Of a DNA stretch of 64,000 nucleotides, positions 34,879 through 45,053 are shown piece after piece. Position 1 is the first letter of the stretch. Each line of letters opens with the position of its first letter. The notes beneath the pieces were generated by a model, which was given only the letters and a program-made list of their open reading frames with translations, ran no database searches and had not been told where the DNA came from. Origin of the DNA: Butyrivibrio sp. INlla18 (GTDB lineage Bacteria > Bacillota > Clostridia > Lachnospirales > Lachnospiraceae); NCBI RefSeq assembly GCF_900103635.1, contig NZ_FMXK01000003.1, forward strand, positions 62,001 to 126,000, in the 5' to 3' direction. Position numbers and translations under genes: made by a program.

Positions 34879-35619
34879 TTACTTAGACTGACTGGCTTCT
34901 GCGGTAGCAGTTTCTGCTGCTGTCTCTGTGGTGCCTGTAGAAGCACTGTCATAGGTTGATACATTAGTTACAACCCAGCTGTCTGTTTCAGCGTTCTTTT
35001 CAACTGTAAGAACAATTGCATATGTTTCAGGAGAATCGTTTTGAATAAGTCCTTCATACATATCAAGGATCTCGACAATCATATCGTTATAGACGATTGC
35101 TTCAACCTCTTCGTCTGTGTGCTCTTCATATAGAGCCTGGATCTCATCAGCTTTCTCAGTTGCATAAGTCTCTGTGATGGTATTCATCTTGGAAACGGCT
35201 TCTTCATTGTCGATCACATTGATCGGGAAAGCAGTATCGATAGTAGCTGTTACAGTACCTATACCGTTCTTGTCTACTGTAACATCTTTGATCTCATAAC
35301 CAGTTACCATAGAAGAGAAGAGTTCACAGAAGGAATCAACCTTGGCTGATGTTTCTGCGTCAACTTCATCAGATTTAAAGCCATCTTTAAATTTCTGAGC
35401 AAGGTATGCACTGTCAAAGGTTCTGACAAACTGACCGTTTGAAACTGAGTCATTTGCGTACTTCTCAATATTGTCTGTTGTTCCAGATACTACTACAGAT
35501 AAGAAATTCTCAGAAGTCTCCTTGATAGCATTCTTATCAGCTGAAGAACAGCCTGTGAGCAGTGATATAGTCATTGAAGCGCTTAGAATAGCTGCGCATA
35601 TTTTCTTATTGATCTTCAT
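34879..35619 (-). CDS. Lipoprotein of unknown function
   Basis: A 246-residue lipoprotein on the reverse strand. Start at 35619 gives MKINKKICAAILSASMTISL then LLTGC (lipobox Cys about residue 23); the longer upstream frame is not signal-like. The mature part is acidic, with two similar helical/strand blocks and a Ser/Thr/Glu-rich end. No catalytic motif is seen. A good promoter (35678-35706) lies 59 bases upstream, so it is an independent gene. Confidence 0.7.
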   Translation of the reverse strand: MKINKKICAAILSASMTISLLTGCSSADKNAIKETSENFLSVVVSGTTDNIEKYANDSVSNGQFVRTFDSAYLAQKFKDGFKSDEVDAETSAKVDSFCELFSSMVTGYEIKDVTVDKNGIGTVTATIDTAFPINVIDNEEAVSKMNTITETYATEKADEIQALYEEHTDEEVEAIVYNDMIVEILDMYEGLIQNDSPETYAIVLTVEKNAETDSWVVTNVSTYDSASTGTTETAAETATAEASQSK

Positions 35620-35677
35620 GATATAAATTTGTGTTTTTCCTTTCAAAAAAATATTACAAGTTCCGTAATACACGGAT

Positions 35678-35706
35678 AGTATAGCATAAATCAGGTAATT
35701 ATCCAA
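35678..35706 (-). promoter_or_regulatory. Promoter for the lipoprotein gene
   Basis: On the reverse strand TTGGAT, a 17-base spacer and TATACT with an extended TGC are seen. This predicts a leader of about 50 bases. Confidence 0.6.
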
Positions 35707-35795
35707 AGACTATCGTAATTGCACTTATTTAATGATAAAATATAGATGATGTTTAATCTTTAAAATAAATGCTGAATAAAAGGAGGTTTTTTTTA

Positions 35796-36047
35796 ATGAG
35801 AGTTCTTTTTGGTGAAGGCGTTGTTAAAGAGGTCTATTCTGCAGAAGTTAAGCCTCTGGACTTTGGAGATGGGCAGATTAGCGGAACAGAGATAGATTTC
35901 GTACTTGAAGGCGGAGATACTCTTAAATATATCTACAGCCAGAATGTAGCTATTGAGGAATCCGGACAGAGAGCAATTGATTTTGTAAAAACACTTTATA
36001 ATGACGGTAAGGCAGACTTTACTCGTGAGCCTGTAGAAATGCTTTAA
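35796..36047 (+). CDS. Small protein of unknown function
   Basis: Start at 35796 with AAGGAGG 9 bases upstream; the longer frame from 35769 lacks a site. The 83-residue soluble acidic protein MRVLFGEGVVKEVYSAEVK ... ends ADFTREPVEML. It has strand-rich character and no motif I recognise. It has no close neighbours on its strand and is followed by a strong terminator. Confidence 0.65.
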   Translation: MRVLFGEGVVKEVYSAEVKPLDFGDGQISGTEIDFVLEGGDTLKYIYSQNVAIEESGQRAIDFVKTLYNDGKADFTREPVEML

Positions 36048-36067
36048 GATAATAAAAACTCAAATAA

Positions 36068-36105
36068 AAAGGTCCTATGCTTTCAAATGCATAGGACCTT
36101 TAATA
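36068..36105 (+). terminator. Strong terminator
   Basis: AAAGGTCCTATGC and GCATAGGACCTTT form a perfect 13-bp stem with an 8-base loop, followed by TAATACTG. It can act on both sides: after the 83-residue gene and after the converging small gene. Confidence 0.8.
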
Positions 36106-36146
36106 CTGTTCGTCTTCCATGGTATTCTCCATATTATTTGTGAAGA

Positions 36147-36326
36147 TCATCTTTTTCCAAGACAACCCTGGTTTTTAAGTTCGATCAGTAGATCAAAAAC
36201 AACCCCCAATGGTAAGCCTGTGATATGAGCTACCTTTTCAGGATCTGGATAATATTCATCTTCAAAATCCTTCTTTATGCAGTCCATGACTTCCATTCTG
36301 GCATCACATGTAGCTAGCATACACAT
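36147..36326 (-). CDS. Small 59-residue protein, possible winged helix
   Basis: On the reverse strand AAAGGAGG is followed after 4 bases by ATG and an open frame of 59 codons: MCMLATCDARMEVMDCIKKD ... ending GCLGKR. The pattern of an acidic segment (DFEDEYYPDP), then EKVAHITGLPLGVVFDLLIEL and KNQGCL, resembles a DNA-binding helix-turn-helix followed by a wing. The strong ribosome site makes it a real gene candidate despite the short length. No partner is evident. Confidence 0.6.
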   Translation of the reverse strand: MCMLATCDARMEVMDCIKKDFEDEYYPDPEKVAHITGLPLGVVFDLLIELKNQGCLGKR

Positions 36327-36470
36327 TATTCCTCCTTTCTAAATAGTCTAATAATTTGAAAGTAGATATCATCTACCTTTCTATTATTATATCGTAAATT
36401 TAATACAAAAGTTAACCTAATTGTATTAAAAAAATATGAAATTTGATGCTGCGTAATTATTCTATTCGCA

Positions 36471-36502
36471 AGAAAAATCCCGTATTTCGAAGAAATACGG
36501 GA
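36471..36502 (-). terminator. Terminator of the chemotaxis receptor (reverse strand)
   Basis: CCCGTATTTC and GAAATACGGG pair around three bases; on the reverse strand the stem is followed by TTTTTCTTG. It closes the gene starting at 37990. Confidence 0.8.
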
Positions 36503-36523
36503 CCTTTGATCATACATATTGGC

Positions 36524-37990
36524 TTAATCGTTTTGCTGCATATCTGTAAGCTTGTTAGCCTGCTGGAATATCTGAAGAAGTATCTCTTTAAATTCTTCAA
36601 ACTTAGTAACGGCTTCATCAGATTCTCTAACGCCCTCATTAGAAAGAGAAGCAACTTCCTGACTGGTAGCAGAGAGGTTTGAGATACTGTCGTTGATCTC
36701 TGTTGTGGATTCAGCGATGGACTTCATACCTTCGCCAATCTCTGTGAAGCGGCTAAGCATATCTGTTACGTTTTCATTTATGCTATCGAAGTTCTCGCCA
36801 ACAGTCTCGATCATCTCATTTTGCTCAGAAACAGAAGCAACAGTTTCGTCGATACTTGCCATAGCCTTCTGAACATCTTCATTAAGCTCATTGATGATAT
36901 TGGTGATCTCTGTAGAAGCGGTATTGGTCTGAGCTGCAAGCTCTCGTACGTCGTTAGCAACAACGGCAAAACCTTTACCTGCTTCACCAGCTCTTGCAGC
37001 CTCAATGCTGGCATTAAGTGCAAGAAGGTTGGTCTGTTTGGATATAGACATGATAGTTCCAACGATCTTTTGAACGTCAGAAACTTTATTGATAACTGCC
37101 TGAGTTGCGTCTACAGTAACCTGACTTTGATCAGCAACAGCAGCTGATTTTTCTTTCAGATTATCGATAACAGCTACACCTTCACGGACTGCGTTCTGAG
37201 TATTCTCAGATGCCTGTGTCATGTCTTTTCTATGCTGCTCAGTAGTAGCTGTCTCTTCCTGAATTTGCTGAACTCTTTCAGCCTGAGTTACTGCAGATTG
37301 AGCGGTTGTTTCCATGCTTGTGGCAATTTCCTGCATTCCTCTGTGCTGCGCCTCGATGATCTGCTGGAGATCATGCATATTTTCCTGAGAATTATTAAAG
37401 AGTTCAGTGATCTTATTGGCTATGTTTGCCATGTTATTTCCGGTTTCCAGACTCTTTTCGGCATCACTTGTAATACGTTCGTTGTTTTCATCATTGAACT
37501 TGGTTAAAAGAGTTACCGTAGCAAGACACGCAATGAAAGCAAGACCGAGTGTAAGGGCAGCAAGGCCATGCATCAGGTCCAGTGATCCATTGACCACGTA
37601 ATATTTTATACAAGTAATGATATAAGAAATAATGATGGCACCAATGCCTGCTTTACACAGTCTGACATTAAGATAGATTATGCTGCATATAAGTATTGGA
37701 AGTCCAAAAGCAAAGAATATTATATTATCTTCAAATATCAGGAGGAAAAAGTAAAATACGGTTGATCCTCCCATGATAAGAACAGATCCGAGCTTTTCTT
37801 CTGCGTGTCTGAATTTACCAGTCATTATCATTGCATTTCCTGCCAGAACACCTACCAGGATACCTAAATTAGCAATAGTAGCACCGTTTTGCATGAATTT
37901 TGAAATAGTGACCAAAAGACCACTGACGAGAATGACTATACATACGTTAAAAGAATTATTATTTGCTCGACGATATTGTTCTGGACTCAT
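36524..37990 (-). CDS. Methyl-accepting chemotaxis-type protein with a multi-helix membrane N-terminus
   Basis: A 488-residue protein. The N-terminal 165 residues hold about six membrane helices without a sizeable external sensor domain, and the rest is the cytoplasmic MCP signalling domain. The hairpin tip is clear: [23 protein letters not shown]... [15 protein letters not shown] (around 320-360). It would signal to CheA/CheW after sensing something within the membrane or the cytoplasm. No HAMP or PDC domain is visible. A strong terminator follows. Confidence 0.88.
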   Translation of the reverse strand: MSPEQYRRANNNSFNVCIVILVSGLLVTISKFMQNGATIANLGILVGVLAGNAMIMTGKFRHAEEKLGSVLIMGGSTVFYFFLLIFEDNIIFFAFGLPILICSIIYLNVRLCKAGIGAIIISYIITCIKYYVVNGSLDLMHGLAALTLGLAFIACLATVTLLTKFNDENNERITSDAEKSLETGNNMANIANKITELFNNSQENMHDLQQIIEAQHRGMQEIATSMETTAQSAVTQAERVQQIQEETATTEQHRKDMTQASENTQNAVREGVAVIDNLKEKSAAVADQSQVTVDATQAVINKVSDVQKIVGTIMSISKQTNLLALNASIEAARAGEAGKGFAVVANDVRELAAQTNTASTEITNIINELNEDVQKAMASIDETVASVSEQNEMIETVGENFDSINENVTDMLSRFTEIGEGMKSIAESTTEINDSISNLSATSQEVASLSNEGVRESDEAVTKFEEFKEILLQIFQQANKLTDMQQND

Positions 37991-38232
37991 AAACGATCCC
38001 CTCTCTTAATAGAATCTATTTAATCCATAAATAGTACATTTATCATAACATATAGAATAATACGATTAAACATATTAGCGGTTAAAAAGAAATAAAAAAA
38101 CGATAAAATTCCAACTTGGGATAGAGATATAGTTAATCATTTTTTAAGAATAAAAACAGACTAAATATTGTAAAATTATATCAGAGACTGAAAATTCATT
38201 TTGTTGATTTATCCAATTAAAGGGGTGGGCTT

Positions 38233-40302
38233 ATGAAAAAACTAAGTTTACGCGTAAAAATGCTTATGTGTATACTTCCAGTAATGGCAGCTGCTATGAT
38301 CGTTTTGACATATGTGGCTTCATCTCTGCTGAGTACAAATCTTCAAGCAGCAAATACTGATAGTATGTACCAAAATGTAAACGCCAATGCTACAGCAATA
38401 GATACCAAACTGGAAATAGTAAGGACAACAACTGTAAATATTGCTGAAATGGTCTCAACTTCATATAGATTTGTTGAGATGGACAATTATAGAGGTACCA
38501 TCACCAAGATCATTAGTGATAACGATAGCGTTTTAGGATCAGGTATCTGGTTCGAGCCAAATGCCTTTGATCCAGCCGAAAAATACATGGGACCATATTG
38601 GTATAAAGATGGCAGTGAGATCGTAGAAACCTGGGATTATAGTAATGCTGGATATGACTATTTTAACGAAGAGTATTACACAAATGCCAAAGCGCTTCAG
38701 AAAGGACAGGCATCCATAACTGATCCATATTATGATGAAACATCAGGTCTTGTTATGTCCAGCTGCTCAGCACCTATCTATGATGGTGACAAGTTTGTTG
38801 GCTGTGTTACCGTAGATATGAAGCTTGAAGATGTTCAGAACATGGTTTCCAATATCAAGATCGGTAAAACAGGAAAGGCTATTCTCCTTGCTTCTGATGG
38901 AACTTATATCTACACTGAGGATCTTGATAAGGTTTCAGGTTCAGTAAAGATGCAGGAAGATCCTAATTCTGCGCTAGCTGCCATGGGAACTGAAATTGTT
39001 CAGAAGGCCTCTGATTCTCCTTTGATGGGAGCTGCATTTGATCCGAATGGAACTATTCTTTTAACCTACAAAAATGTACCTCAGGTCAATTGGAAGATGA
39101 TAATAGCTATGGATCTTGATGAGATAGAAGAGCCTGTAGATCTTGCAATCAGAATGCTCGTTGTTCTTGCAATAGCTTCACTTCTTATTGGTGCCATTAT
39201 CATTTGGATATTTGTACTTAGCATAAGTAAGAGCATCAATAGTGTTAAAACTTTTGCAGGACTCCTTGCAAATGGTGACTTTACAGTTGATAAGATCGTT
39301 AATAAAAGAGGTGATGAACTTGGCCAGATGAGTGAATCCCTCAATAATATGTTTGAAAGTAATAGAGATGTTATCAGTAGGATTTCAGATGGTTCAGAAC
39401 AGGTAAGCGAGACATCAAGCGGACTTGCAAGTATGGCAAATGAATTATCTGATCAGTTTGGTAGTATCAGAGAAAATATTTCAGGTGTAAACGATGCTAT
39501 GATGGCTTCAGGTGCTGCAACTGAAGAAGTAAATGCATCAGTAGAAGAAGTAAACGCATCAGTTCAGCAGCTTGCTTCAGAAACCGAGGCTTCAAGTTCA
39601 GAAGCTGCAGATATCAAGGAAAGAGCAAAAGAAATTGAGAAAAAGAGCCATGATGCATATGAAAATGCTCTTAGTATCGCAGAACAGAGACAGGCTGATC
39701 TTGAAGATGCAAACGAAAAAGCAAAGGTAGTAGATCAGATAGGAAGTCTTGCAGATACGATCGCTGAGATTGCTGATCAGATCAATCTTCTTTCACTTAA
39801 TGCCAGCATTGAGGCGGCAAGAGCAGGAGATGCAGGTAAGGGCTTTGCAGTAGTTGCTTCTGAGATCAATAAGCTTGCAAGTGGCACTTCTGAGGCAGTT
39901 GAGCAGATAAGAGATACGATCGAAGGAGTACAGGAAGCCTTTGGAACTCTTTCAGGAGCATCAGATGAACTTCTTGGATTTATCAAGGAAACAGCTATTC
40001 CTGATTATGATAACTTTGTAAATGTAGCCAAGCAGTATGGATCAGATGCAGATTCTTTTGGTGTGTCCTCTGAGAAGATTGCAGGAATGGCAGAAAATAT
40101 CCGCTCTGCAATGGATGAAGTATCTAAGGCTATCCAGAATATCGCAGAATCTACCCAGGATACAGCGGATCTTTCCAGCAGAGTTAATGATTCAGTCATG
40201 GCTGCTTCGGATGTTGTAACAAATGTAAATGACATGACTACCAAGCAAGAAGACATTGCTAATACACTTGGCGAGATCGTAGGTAAGTTCAAACTTAAAT
40301 GA
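38233..40302 (+). CDS. Methyl-accepting chemotaxis protein with a Cache sensor domain
   Basis: A 689-residue receptor. Membrane helix 1 (about 10-32); an extracellular double-Cache (dCache_1) domain about 35-300, including [20 protein letters not shown] and [16 protein letters not shown]; membrane helix 2 about 303-325; HAMP; then the MCP domain with tip [20 protein letters not shown] and [15 protein letters not shown]. Such receptors bind small ligands (amino acids, organic acids) outside. No C-terminal pentapeptide is seen. The start has GGGGTGGG 5 bases upstream. It stands alone. Confidence 0.9.
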   Translation: MKKLSLRVKMLMCILPVMAAAMIVLTYVASSLLSTNLQAANTDSMYQNVNANATAIDTKLEIVRTTTVNIAEMVSTSYRFVEMDNYRGTITKIISDNDSVLGSGIWFEPNAFDPAEKYMGPYWYKDGSEIVETWDYSNAGYDYFNEEYYTNAKALQKGQASITDPYYDETSGLVMSSCSAPIYDGDKFVGCVTVDMKLEDVQNMVSNIKIGKTGKAILLASDGTYIYTEDLDKVSGSVKMQEDPNSALAAMGTEIVQKASDSPLMGAAFDPNGTILLTYKNVPQVNWKMIIAMDLDEIEEPVDLAIRMLVVLAIASLLIGAIIIWIFVLSISKSINSVKTFAGLLANGDFTVDKIVNKRGDELGQMSESLNNMFESNRDVISRISDGSEQVSETSSGLASMANELSDQFGSIRENISGVNDAMMASGAATEEVNASVEEVNASVQQLASETEASSSEAADIKERAKEIEKKSHDAYENALSIAEQRQADLEDANEKAKVVDQIGSLADTIAEIADQINLLSLNASIEAARAGDAGKGFAVVASEINKLASGTSEAVEQIRDTIEGVQEAFGTLSGASDELLGFIKETAIPDYDNFVNVAKQYGSDADSFGVSSEKIAGMAENIRSAMDEVSKAIQNIAESTQDTADLSSRVNDSVMAASDVVTNVNDMTTKQEDIANTLGEIVGKFKLK

Positions 40303-40327
40303 TACTTAGTTTCATATGAATAAAAAG

Positions 40328-40365
40328 AAAGCTTGCGGAGAGTAACATTTCCGCAAGCTTTTTCA
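40328..40365. terminator. Bidirectional terminator
   Basis: AAAGCTTGCGGA and TCCGCAAGCTTT form a perfect 12-bp stem with T/A tracts on both sides. It serves the chemotaxis receptor (+) and glgD (-). Confidence 0.85.
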
Positions 40366-40383
40366 TTTTTACCTATCAGATCA

Positions 40384-41499
40384 TCACAGAGTGTCCTGAC
40401 GTTTAATATACTGAGGCTCGTTTTCTGTACCAATAATAGTCTTGGCGTGGAGTATCTTGGCCCATTTATCTACGATGGCATTTTCAATACGGATACCAGC
40501 TTCGATCTCGGCATAGGCCATGATGATGGAATTCTTGACAACTGCGCCTTTTTTGATAGTTACGCCACGGCCGATGATGGAGTTTTCTACAGTTCCTTCA
40601 ATGAGACAGCCGTTACTGATAAAGGAATTATTGACCTTGGCACTCTCAAAATACTGAGTAGGGCAGGAGTCTGTGGTCCTTGTGTATATTGGCCAGTCAG
40701 ACTTAAACATCTCACTTGCAGTATTGTAATCCAAAAGCTCCATAGAAGCGTGGTAGTAATCCTGAAGAGATGTAAGGCTGGCAAAATATCCTTTGTGCTG
40801 GAAAGCGCGTACATCAAGCTGCTTACACATGAGATTAAGGATATCTGCAAAGGTATAGATGGAAGACATGAAGCTTGCATCGTTTACCAGCTCAACGAAA
40901 AGATCTTTTTTGAGGCAATAGGTATCCATAAGGATATTCTTGTTATTGGCTGTTCCGAGATTCTTTTCTATGGCCTGAACGCCTTTTTGCTTATTTAGAG
41001 ATAAGGTGTGGCAGTTTTTAAAATAGTCCCTTGCATTGTCAATCTTATGATAAAGAACTGTTACTTCAGCCCCTGTCTGAATATGTGTATCAAGTAGCTG
41101 CCTGAAGTCCTGCTTGTATACCATATAGCTAGGAGTGATGATAACGTACTCCTGATGAGCTCTCTGAATGTAATCAAGGTTTTCTTTGTAAGCCAATATA
41201 TCGTTGTTGTAGATAGAACGTGATGAGGTATTTTCTGTGAAAAGAAGCTGAATCTTACCTCTTTTACTGTTGATGTTATAGTGTCTGCCTGAACCTACAT
41301 GCTCAGCGATTGACCTAGGTCTTGAATTTAAGTAGACCTGAATACGGTTGATATCTGAGTTACTCATGTTGGATATCGGGAAGTCGATCACACGGAATCT
41401 TCCAAGGAAAGAGAATGCTCCGATAGGGCGGTAGTCCTGAAGCCCGTCAACATGGATAGTGTTATCAGCGGAGGATACAATTCCAAGTGCAGTAGCCAT
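40384..41499 (-). CDS. glgD: Glucose-1-phosphate adenylyltransferase, GlgD subunit
   Basis: A 371-residue protein of the ADP-glucose pyrophosphorylase family. It has the nucleotidyltransferase N-terminus (FSFLGRFRVIDFPISNMSNSDI) but lacks the catalytic GGxGxRL loop, which in GlgD reads differently (IVSSADNTIH), and the C-terminal beta-helix with NSFISNGCLIEGTVENSIIG repeats. GlgD is a regulatory or partner subunit of GlgC in Firmicutes. Its ATG overlaps the glgC stop by one base, with GGAGG upstream in the glgC end, so the two are co-translated. Confidence 0.93.
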   Translation of the reverse strand: MATALGIVSSADNTIHVDGLQDYRPIGAFSFLGRFRVIDFPISNMSNSDINRIQVYLNSRPRSIAEHVGSGRHYNINSKRGKIQLLFTENTSSRSIYNNDILAYKENLDYIQRAHQEYVIITPSYMVYKQDFRQLLDTHIQTGAEVTVLYHKIDNARDYFKNCHTLSLNKQKGVQAIEKNLGTANNKNILMDTYCLKKDLFVELVNDASFMSSIYTFADILNLMCKQLDVRAFQHKGYFASLTSLQDYYHASMELLDYNTASEMFKSDWPIYTRTTDSCPTQYFESAKVNNSFISNGCLIEGTVENSIIGRGVTIKKGAVVKNSIIMAYAEIEAGIRIENAIVDKWAKILHAKTIIGTENEPQYIKRQDTL

Positions 41500-42641
41500 T
41501 ATTTGTTACCTCCTTTCACGTTGGATGCCACCAGAACAATGTTTTCGCTGTTCTTCTGGCCGACTTTAGCTTTTTTACCGATCTTGACATTCTCGGCTAC
41601 AAGAGCTCTCGTGACTGTAGCGCCTTCCTCGATCACAGCTCCTGGCATGATGACAGAGTCAACAACCTTGGCACCGGCACCTACTACAGCTCCTGTGAAA
41701 AGAACTGAGTTTGTAACGCTACCTTCGATCTGAACACCCTGGGTTATGTAAGCGCGCTTAACTTTGGCATCTTTGCCTATATACTGTGGAAGAGTGGAGA
41801 CATCTTCTGTGTAGATGAGCCAAGATGAGTCGTTTAGGTTCAGCTCATTCTTTGGATCAAGAAGGTCCATATTTGCTTCCCAGAGAGAGTCGATAGTTCC
41901 AACATCCTTCCAGTATCCGCTAAATTCATAAGCAAAAAGATCTTTCTTTTCATTTAGCATTCTAGGGATAATGTCTTTTCCAAAGTCATGATCAGAATTA
42001 GGATTCTTCATATCGTCAACCAGCATCTTCCTAAGGAGCTTCCAGTCAAAGATGTAGATACCCATGGAAGCTAAGTTACTCTTAGGCTTTGCAGGCTTTT
42101 CTTCAAATTCAATGATGCGACCCTTGTGGTCTGTATTCATGATTCCAAAGCGGCTTGCTTCTTTCATAGGAACTCCGCGCACAGCAATAGTAGCATCCGC
42201 ATTGTGTTCCTTGTGGTATGCAAGCATCTTGGAATAGTTCATTTTGTAAATGTGATCTCCAGAGAGGATTAAAAGATATTCTGGATTGTAAGCATCGATA
42301 AAATCGATGTTCTGAGAAATGGCGTCAGCAGTTCCTCTGTAGACATCAAGGCCTTCATCAGCCTTCTCACGAGGAGTCAGAACATATACGCCACTATCTT
42401 TGGAATCAAGACCCCAGCGTCCATCCTGGGCAACATAACTATTAAGAAGAACTGATTCGTACTGAGTTAGCACACCTACGACATCAATTCCGCTGTTAGC
42501 ACAGTTACTTAGTGGAAAATCTATGATACGATATTTGCCGCCGTAGTATACAGCGGGCTTAGCAACTTTGGTGGTCAGATCTTTGAGTCTGCTACCACGG
42601 CCACCGGCTAAGATCATGGCCAGCATTTCATTTTGAGCCAT
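41499..42641 (-). CDS. glgC: Glucose-1-phosphate adenylyltransferase, GlgC subunit
   Basis: A 380-residue enzyme making ADP-glucose for glycogen. Start is ATG at 42641 because GGGGGAG lies 6 bases upstream; the GTG at 42647 abuts that site. Residues 7-15 hold the nucleotide motif [10 protein letters not shown], followed by [28 protein letters not shown] is the metal site; the C-terminal beta-helix has [18 protein letters not shown]. It forms a heteromeric enzyme with GlgD. The divergent promoter region to the GT2 gene lies upstream. Confidence 0.95.
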   Translation of the reverse strand: MAQNEMLAMILAGGRGSRLKDLTTKVAKPAVYYGGKYRIIDFPLSNCANSGIDVVGVLTQYESVLLNSYVAQDGRWGLDSKDSGVYVLTPREKADEGLDVYRGTADAISQNIDFIDAYNPEYLLILSGDHIYKMNYSKMLAYHKEHNADATIAVRGVPMKEASRFGIMNTDHKGRIIEFEEKPAKPKSNLASMGIYIFDWKLLRKMLVDDMKNPNSDHDFGKDIIPRMLNEKKDLFAYEFSGYWKDVGTIDSLWEANMDLLDPKNELNLNDSSWLIYTEDVSTLPQYIGKDAKVKRAYITQGVQIEGSVTNSVLFTGAVVGAGAKVVDSVIMPGAVIEEGATVTRALVAENVKIGKKAKVGQKNSENIVLVASNVKGGNK

Positions 42642-42689
42642 ACACACTCCCCCTTGTCCTATGGATTTATAGAAATACTACTATATTTA

Positions 42690-42698
42690 TGATATAAT
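42690..42698 (+). promoter_or_regulatory. Extended -10 promoter for the GT2 gene
   Basis: TGATATAAT lies 51 bases before the GTG start at 42749. Its -35 region is poor, so the extended -10 is the main evidence. Confidence 0.45.
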
Positions 42699-42748
42699 AC
42701 AGCGTAAAAAAAAGATAGTTTAATTATCGAAAAAGTGAGGATTTAATA

Positions 42749-43669
42749 GTGCTTTCAGTAGTAATACCTGCATACAATGAAGAGGAGATCATCCCAAAAA
42801 CTGCTAAGACGATCGATACCATATTGAATGATGCAGGAATAGATCATGAGCTTTTGTTTATAAATGATGGTTCCAAGGATAAAACTTGGGAGAGGATCAA
42901 AGAGCAGGCTAGCCTTATTCCTAGTGTTAAGGGCGTATGCTTTTCCAGAAACTTTGGCAAGGAATCAGCGGTATTTGCTGGAATTGCAGAGGCAAAGGGA
43001 GATTGCTGCGTAGTTATCGACTGTGACCTTCAGCATCCACCAGAAAAGATAGTTGAGATGTACAGACTCTGGGAGCAGGGTTATGAGATAGTAGAAGGTG
43101 TCAAGACCAGCAGAGGTAGAGAGAGCGGCATGCATAAGTTTGCAGCCAAGACTTTCTATTCCATCATGAGCGAAGCTGTTGGCTTTGATATGTCTAGAGC
43201 ATCTGATTTCAAGCTTCTTGATAGGAAAGCCATCAACGTTTTGATCAATATGAATGAAAAGAACGCATTCTTTAGAGCCCTTTCTTCATGGGTTGGTTTC
43301 AAGCAGACAGAAGTTGAATATGAAGTTAGAGAAAGAGAAGCTGGTACCTCCAAGTGGAGCACCAAGTCTCTTATTAAGTATGCAGTTACTAACATTACCT
43401 CTTTTACATCTGCTCCTATGCAGATAGTGACTATCATGGGAATGTTTGTGTTTGTATTTGGCCTGCTTGTGAGTATCGAAGCTCTTGTTCAGTACTTTAG
43501 AGGAACTGCAAGAGAAGGATTCACAACAGTTATCATCCTTCAGTGCTTTACATGTTCTGTTATCATGATGGGACTTGGTGTTATAGGATTTTATATCTCC
43601 AAGATATATGACGAAGTTAAGGGAAGACCAAGATACATTATTGATAAGACAACTGATGAAGATAATTAA
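42749..43669 (+). CDS. GT2 glycosyltransferase, undecaprenyl-phosphate type
   Basis: A 306-residue enzyme starting at GTG 42749 with GTGAGGA 8 bases upstream. The GT-A fold motifs are LSVVIPAYNEEEIIPKT, INDGSKDKT, and DCDLQHPPE with the metal-binding DxD-like DCD (about residues 92-94). Two C-terminal membrane helices (about 228-250 and 262-288) place it in the GtrB/DPM1-like group that loads a sugar on a polyprenyl phosphate at the membrane. The acceptor and sugar are unknown. It is a single gene. Confidence 0.85.
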   Translation: MLSVVIPAYNEEEIIPKTAKTIDTILNDAGIDHELLFINDGSKDKTWERIKEQASLIPSVKGVCFSRNFGKESAVFAGIAEAKGDCCVVIDCDLQHPPEKIVEMYRLWEQGYEIVEGVKTSRGRESGMHKFAAKTFYSIMSEAVGFDMSRASDFKLLDRKAINVLINMNEKNAFFRALSSWVGFKQTEVEYEVREREAGTSKWSTKSLIKYAVTNITSFTSAPMQIVTIMGMFVFVFGLLVSIEALVQYFRGTAREGFTTVIILQCFTCSVIMMGLGVIGFYISKIYDEVKGRPRYIIDKTTDEDN

Positions 43670-43698
43670 TATAGTGTACGCAATTTTATAAAAAAATA

Positions 43699-43727
43699 TT
43701 GGTTTAAACGGGAATATAGAGTACAAT
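43699..43727 (+). promoter_or_regulatory. Promoter of the EAL/HDOD gene
   Basis: TTGGTT, a 17-base spacer and TACAAT. This predicts a leader of about 40 bases before 43772. Confidence 0.5.
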
Positions 43728-43771
43728 ATAGGTGGGAGTCTGTCTTTTTGTACAGGAAAGGAGACACAATA

Positions 43772-44998
43772 ATGTTAGCAACATTAATTCCTTTGTTCGA
43801 TGGTAATATGTCAGTGTGCGCCTACTCTGTTTTTGCCCGCAAAGAGAATCATTTCTTGAATCCCAATCTTGAGGGCGGCGCAAGATACGACGGAGCAGGT
43901 ACTGTTCATGAGCTGGAAGTGGTCAGCAGCATGGGCGTATCCACGCTTTCAGGCGGCAAGGAAGTATTTGTCCCCATAAATCAGTTTTCTATTTTTTCAG
44001 AGATCTCACTCCAGTGTACAGTACCAGCCAATAAGGTGGTTCTTTTGATGGACAACACCATTAAACCTGAAGAGCAGTTTATTAAGAGGGTAAAAGAGCT
44101 AAAGAGTCAGGGCTACAAGCTGGCTATGAGAAAGCTCCCAATTATTCAGTTCGAGCCTTATAGAGAGATCTTAAATAAATGTGATTACATTCTCCTTAAT
44201 CATTCCAAAATTGATATTCAGAAGGCCAAGATATATTTCACAGCTGTTTATCCTAACATTAAGCTCTGCGCTGTAAATGTAGATACTCAGGATGAGTACG
44301 ATGAGCTTACCAAGGATGGCGGATATGACCTCTATGAAGGTAGCTTCTTCAGAATGCCGGTAAAAGAGTCTGAGACAGAAGTTAACCCTTTGAAGGTCAA
44401 CTATATTGAACTCCTTAACGTGGTCAATGCTCCAGACTTTGATCTTACAGATGCAGCGGACGTAATCGGAAAGGACCCTGCTCTTGTAATTTCTCTTTTG
44501 GAGATCGTTAATAGAATGGCTCTTAATTCTGAGATCTCATCTATCAGACATGCAGCTGCTATGATGGGACAAAAAGAGCTTAAGAGATGGATCAACACAG
44601 CGGTTACCAAGGAACTTTGTGCTGATAAGCCTTCAGAGATCACAAGACTTGTTATGATCAGAGCTAAGTTTGCTGAGAACCTTGCGGAAATCTATGAGAT
44701 GGCAATGCAGGGACCAGAGCTCTTTATCATGGGTCTTTTCTCAGCAATCGATATCATGCTTGAAAAGACAATGAAGGAAGCACTTGATATGGTAGTTGTG
44801 CCAAAGCTTGTAAGAGAGGCGCTTCTTGAAGGAACAGGTGACTACTACAAGATCCTTAATTTTATCAAGCGCTATGAGGATGCTGACTGGGTTGAGATAT
44901 CAAGACTTATGGTAGTTGATAATATCGATATGGATAAGGTTTACGAAGCATATCTTAATGCATTAAGATGGTATAGAGATCTTATACCAGTAAGTTAA
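43772..44998 (+). CDS. EAL-like/HDOD two-domain protein
   Basis: A 408-residue cytosolic protein. AAAGGAGA 8 bases upstream sets the start at 43772. Residues about 1-210 resemble an EAL-type barrel that has lost the signature and metal ligands (no ExLxR motif near the expected place), so it is probably not a working c-di-GMP phosphodiesterase. Residues about 210-400 are an HDOD domain (NVVNAPDFDLTDAADVIGKDPAL, IRHAAAMMGQKELKRWI), as in YuxH-like proteins. It likely senses or relays signals; the partner is unknown. Confidence 0.82.
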   Translation: MLATLIPLFDGNMSVCAYSVFARKENHFLNPNLEGGARYDGAGTVHELEVVSSMGVSTLSGGKEVFVPINQFSIFSEISLQCTVPANKVVLLMDNTIKPEEQFIKRVKELKSQGYKLAMRKLPIIQFEPYREILNKCDYILLNHSKIDIQKAKIYFTAVYPNIKLCAVNVDTQDEYDELTKDGGYDLYEGSFFRMPVKESETEVNPLKVNYIELLNVVNAPDFDLTDAADVIGKDPALVISLLEIVNRMALNSEISSIRHAAAMMGQKELKRWINTAVTKELCADKPSEITRLVMIRAKFAENLAEIYEMAMQGPELFIMGLFSAIDIMLEKTMKEALDMVVVPKLVREALLEGTGDYYKILNFIKRYEDADWVEISRLMVVDNIDMDKVYEAYLNALRWYRDLIPVS

Positions 44999-45011
44999 AA
45001 AGATTTAGATG

Positions 45012-45043
45012 GCCGCGCTGGAGGAATCTGGCGCGGCTTTTTT
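45012..45043 (+). terminator. Terminator after the EAL/HDOD gene
   Basis: GCCGCGC and GCGCGGC form a GC-rich stem with a 12-base loop, followed by six Ts. It overlaps the start region of the next frame and argues that the transferase begins downstream. Confidence 0.8.
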
Positions 45044-45053
45044 GGTGAAGCAA

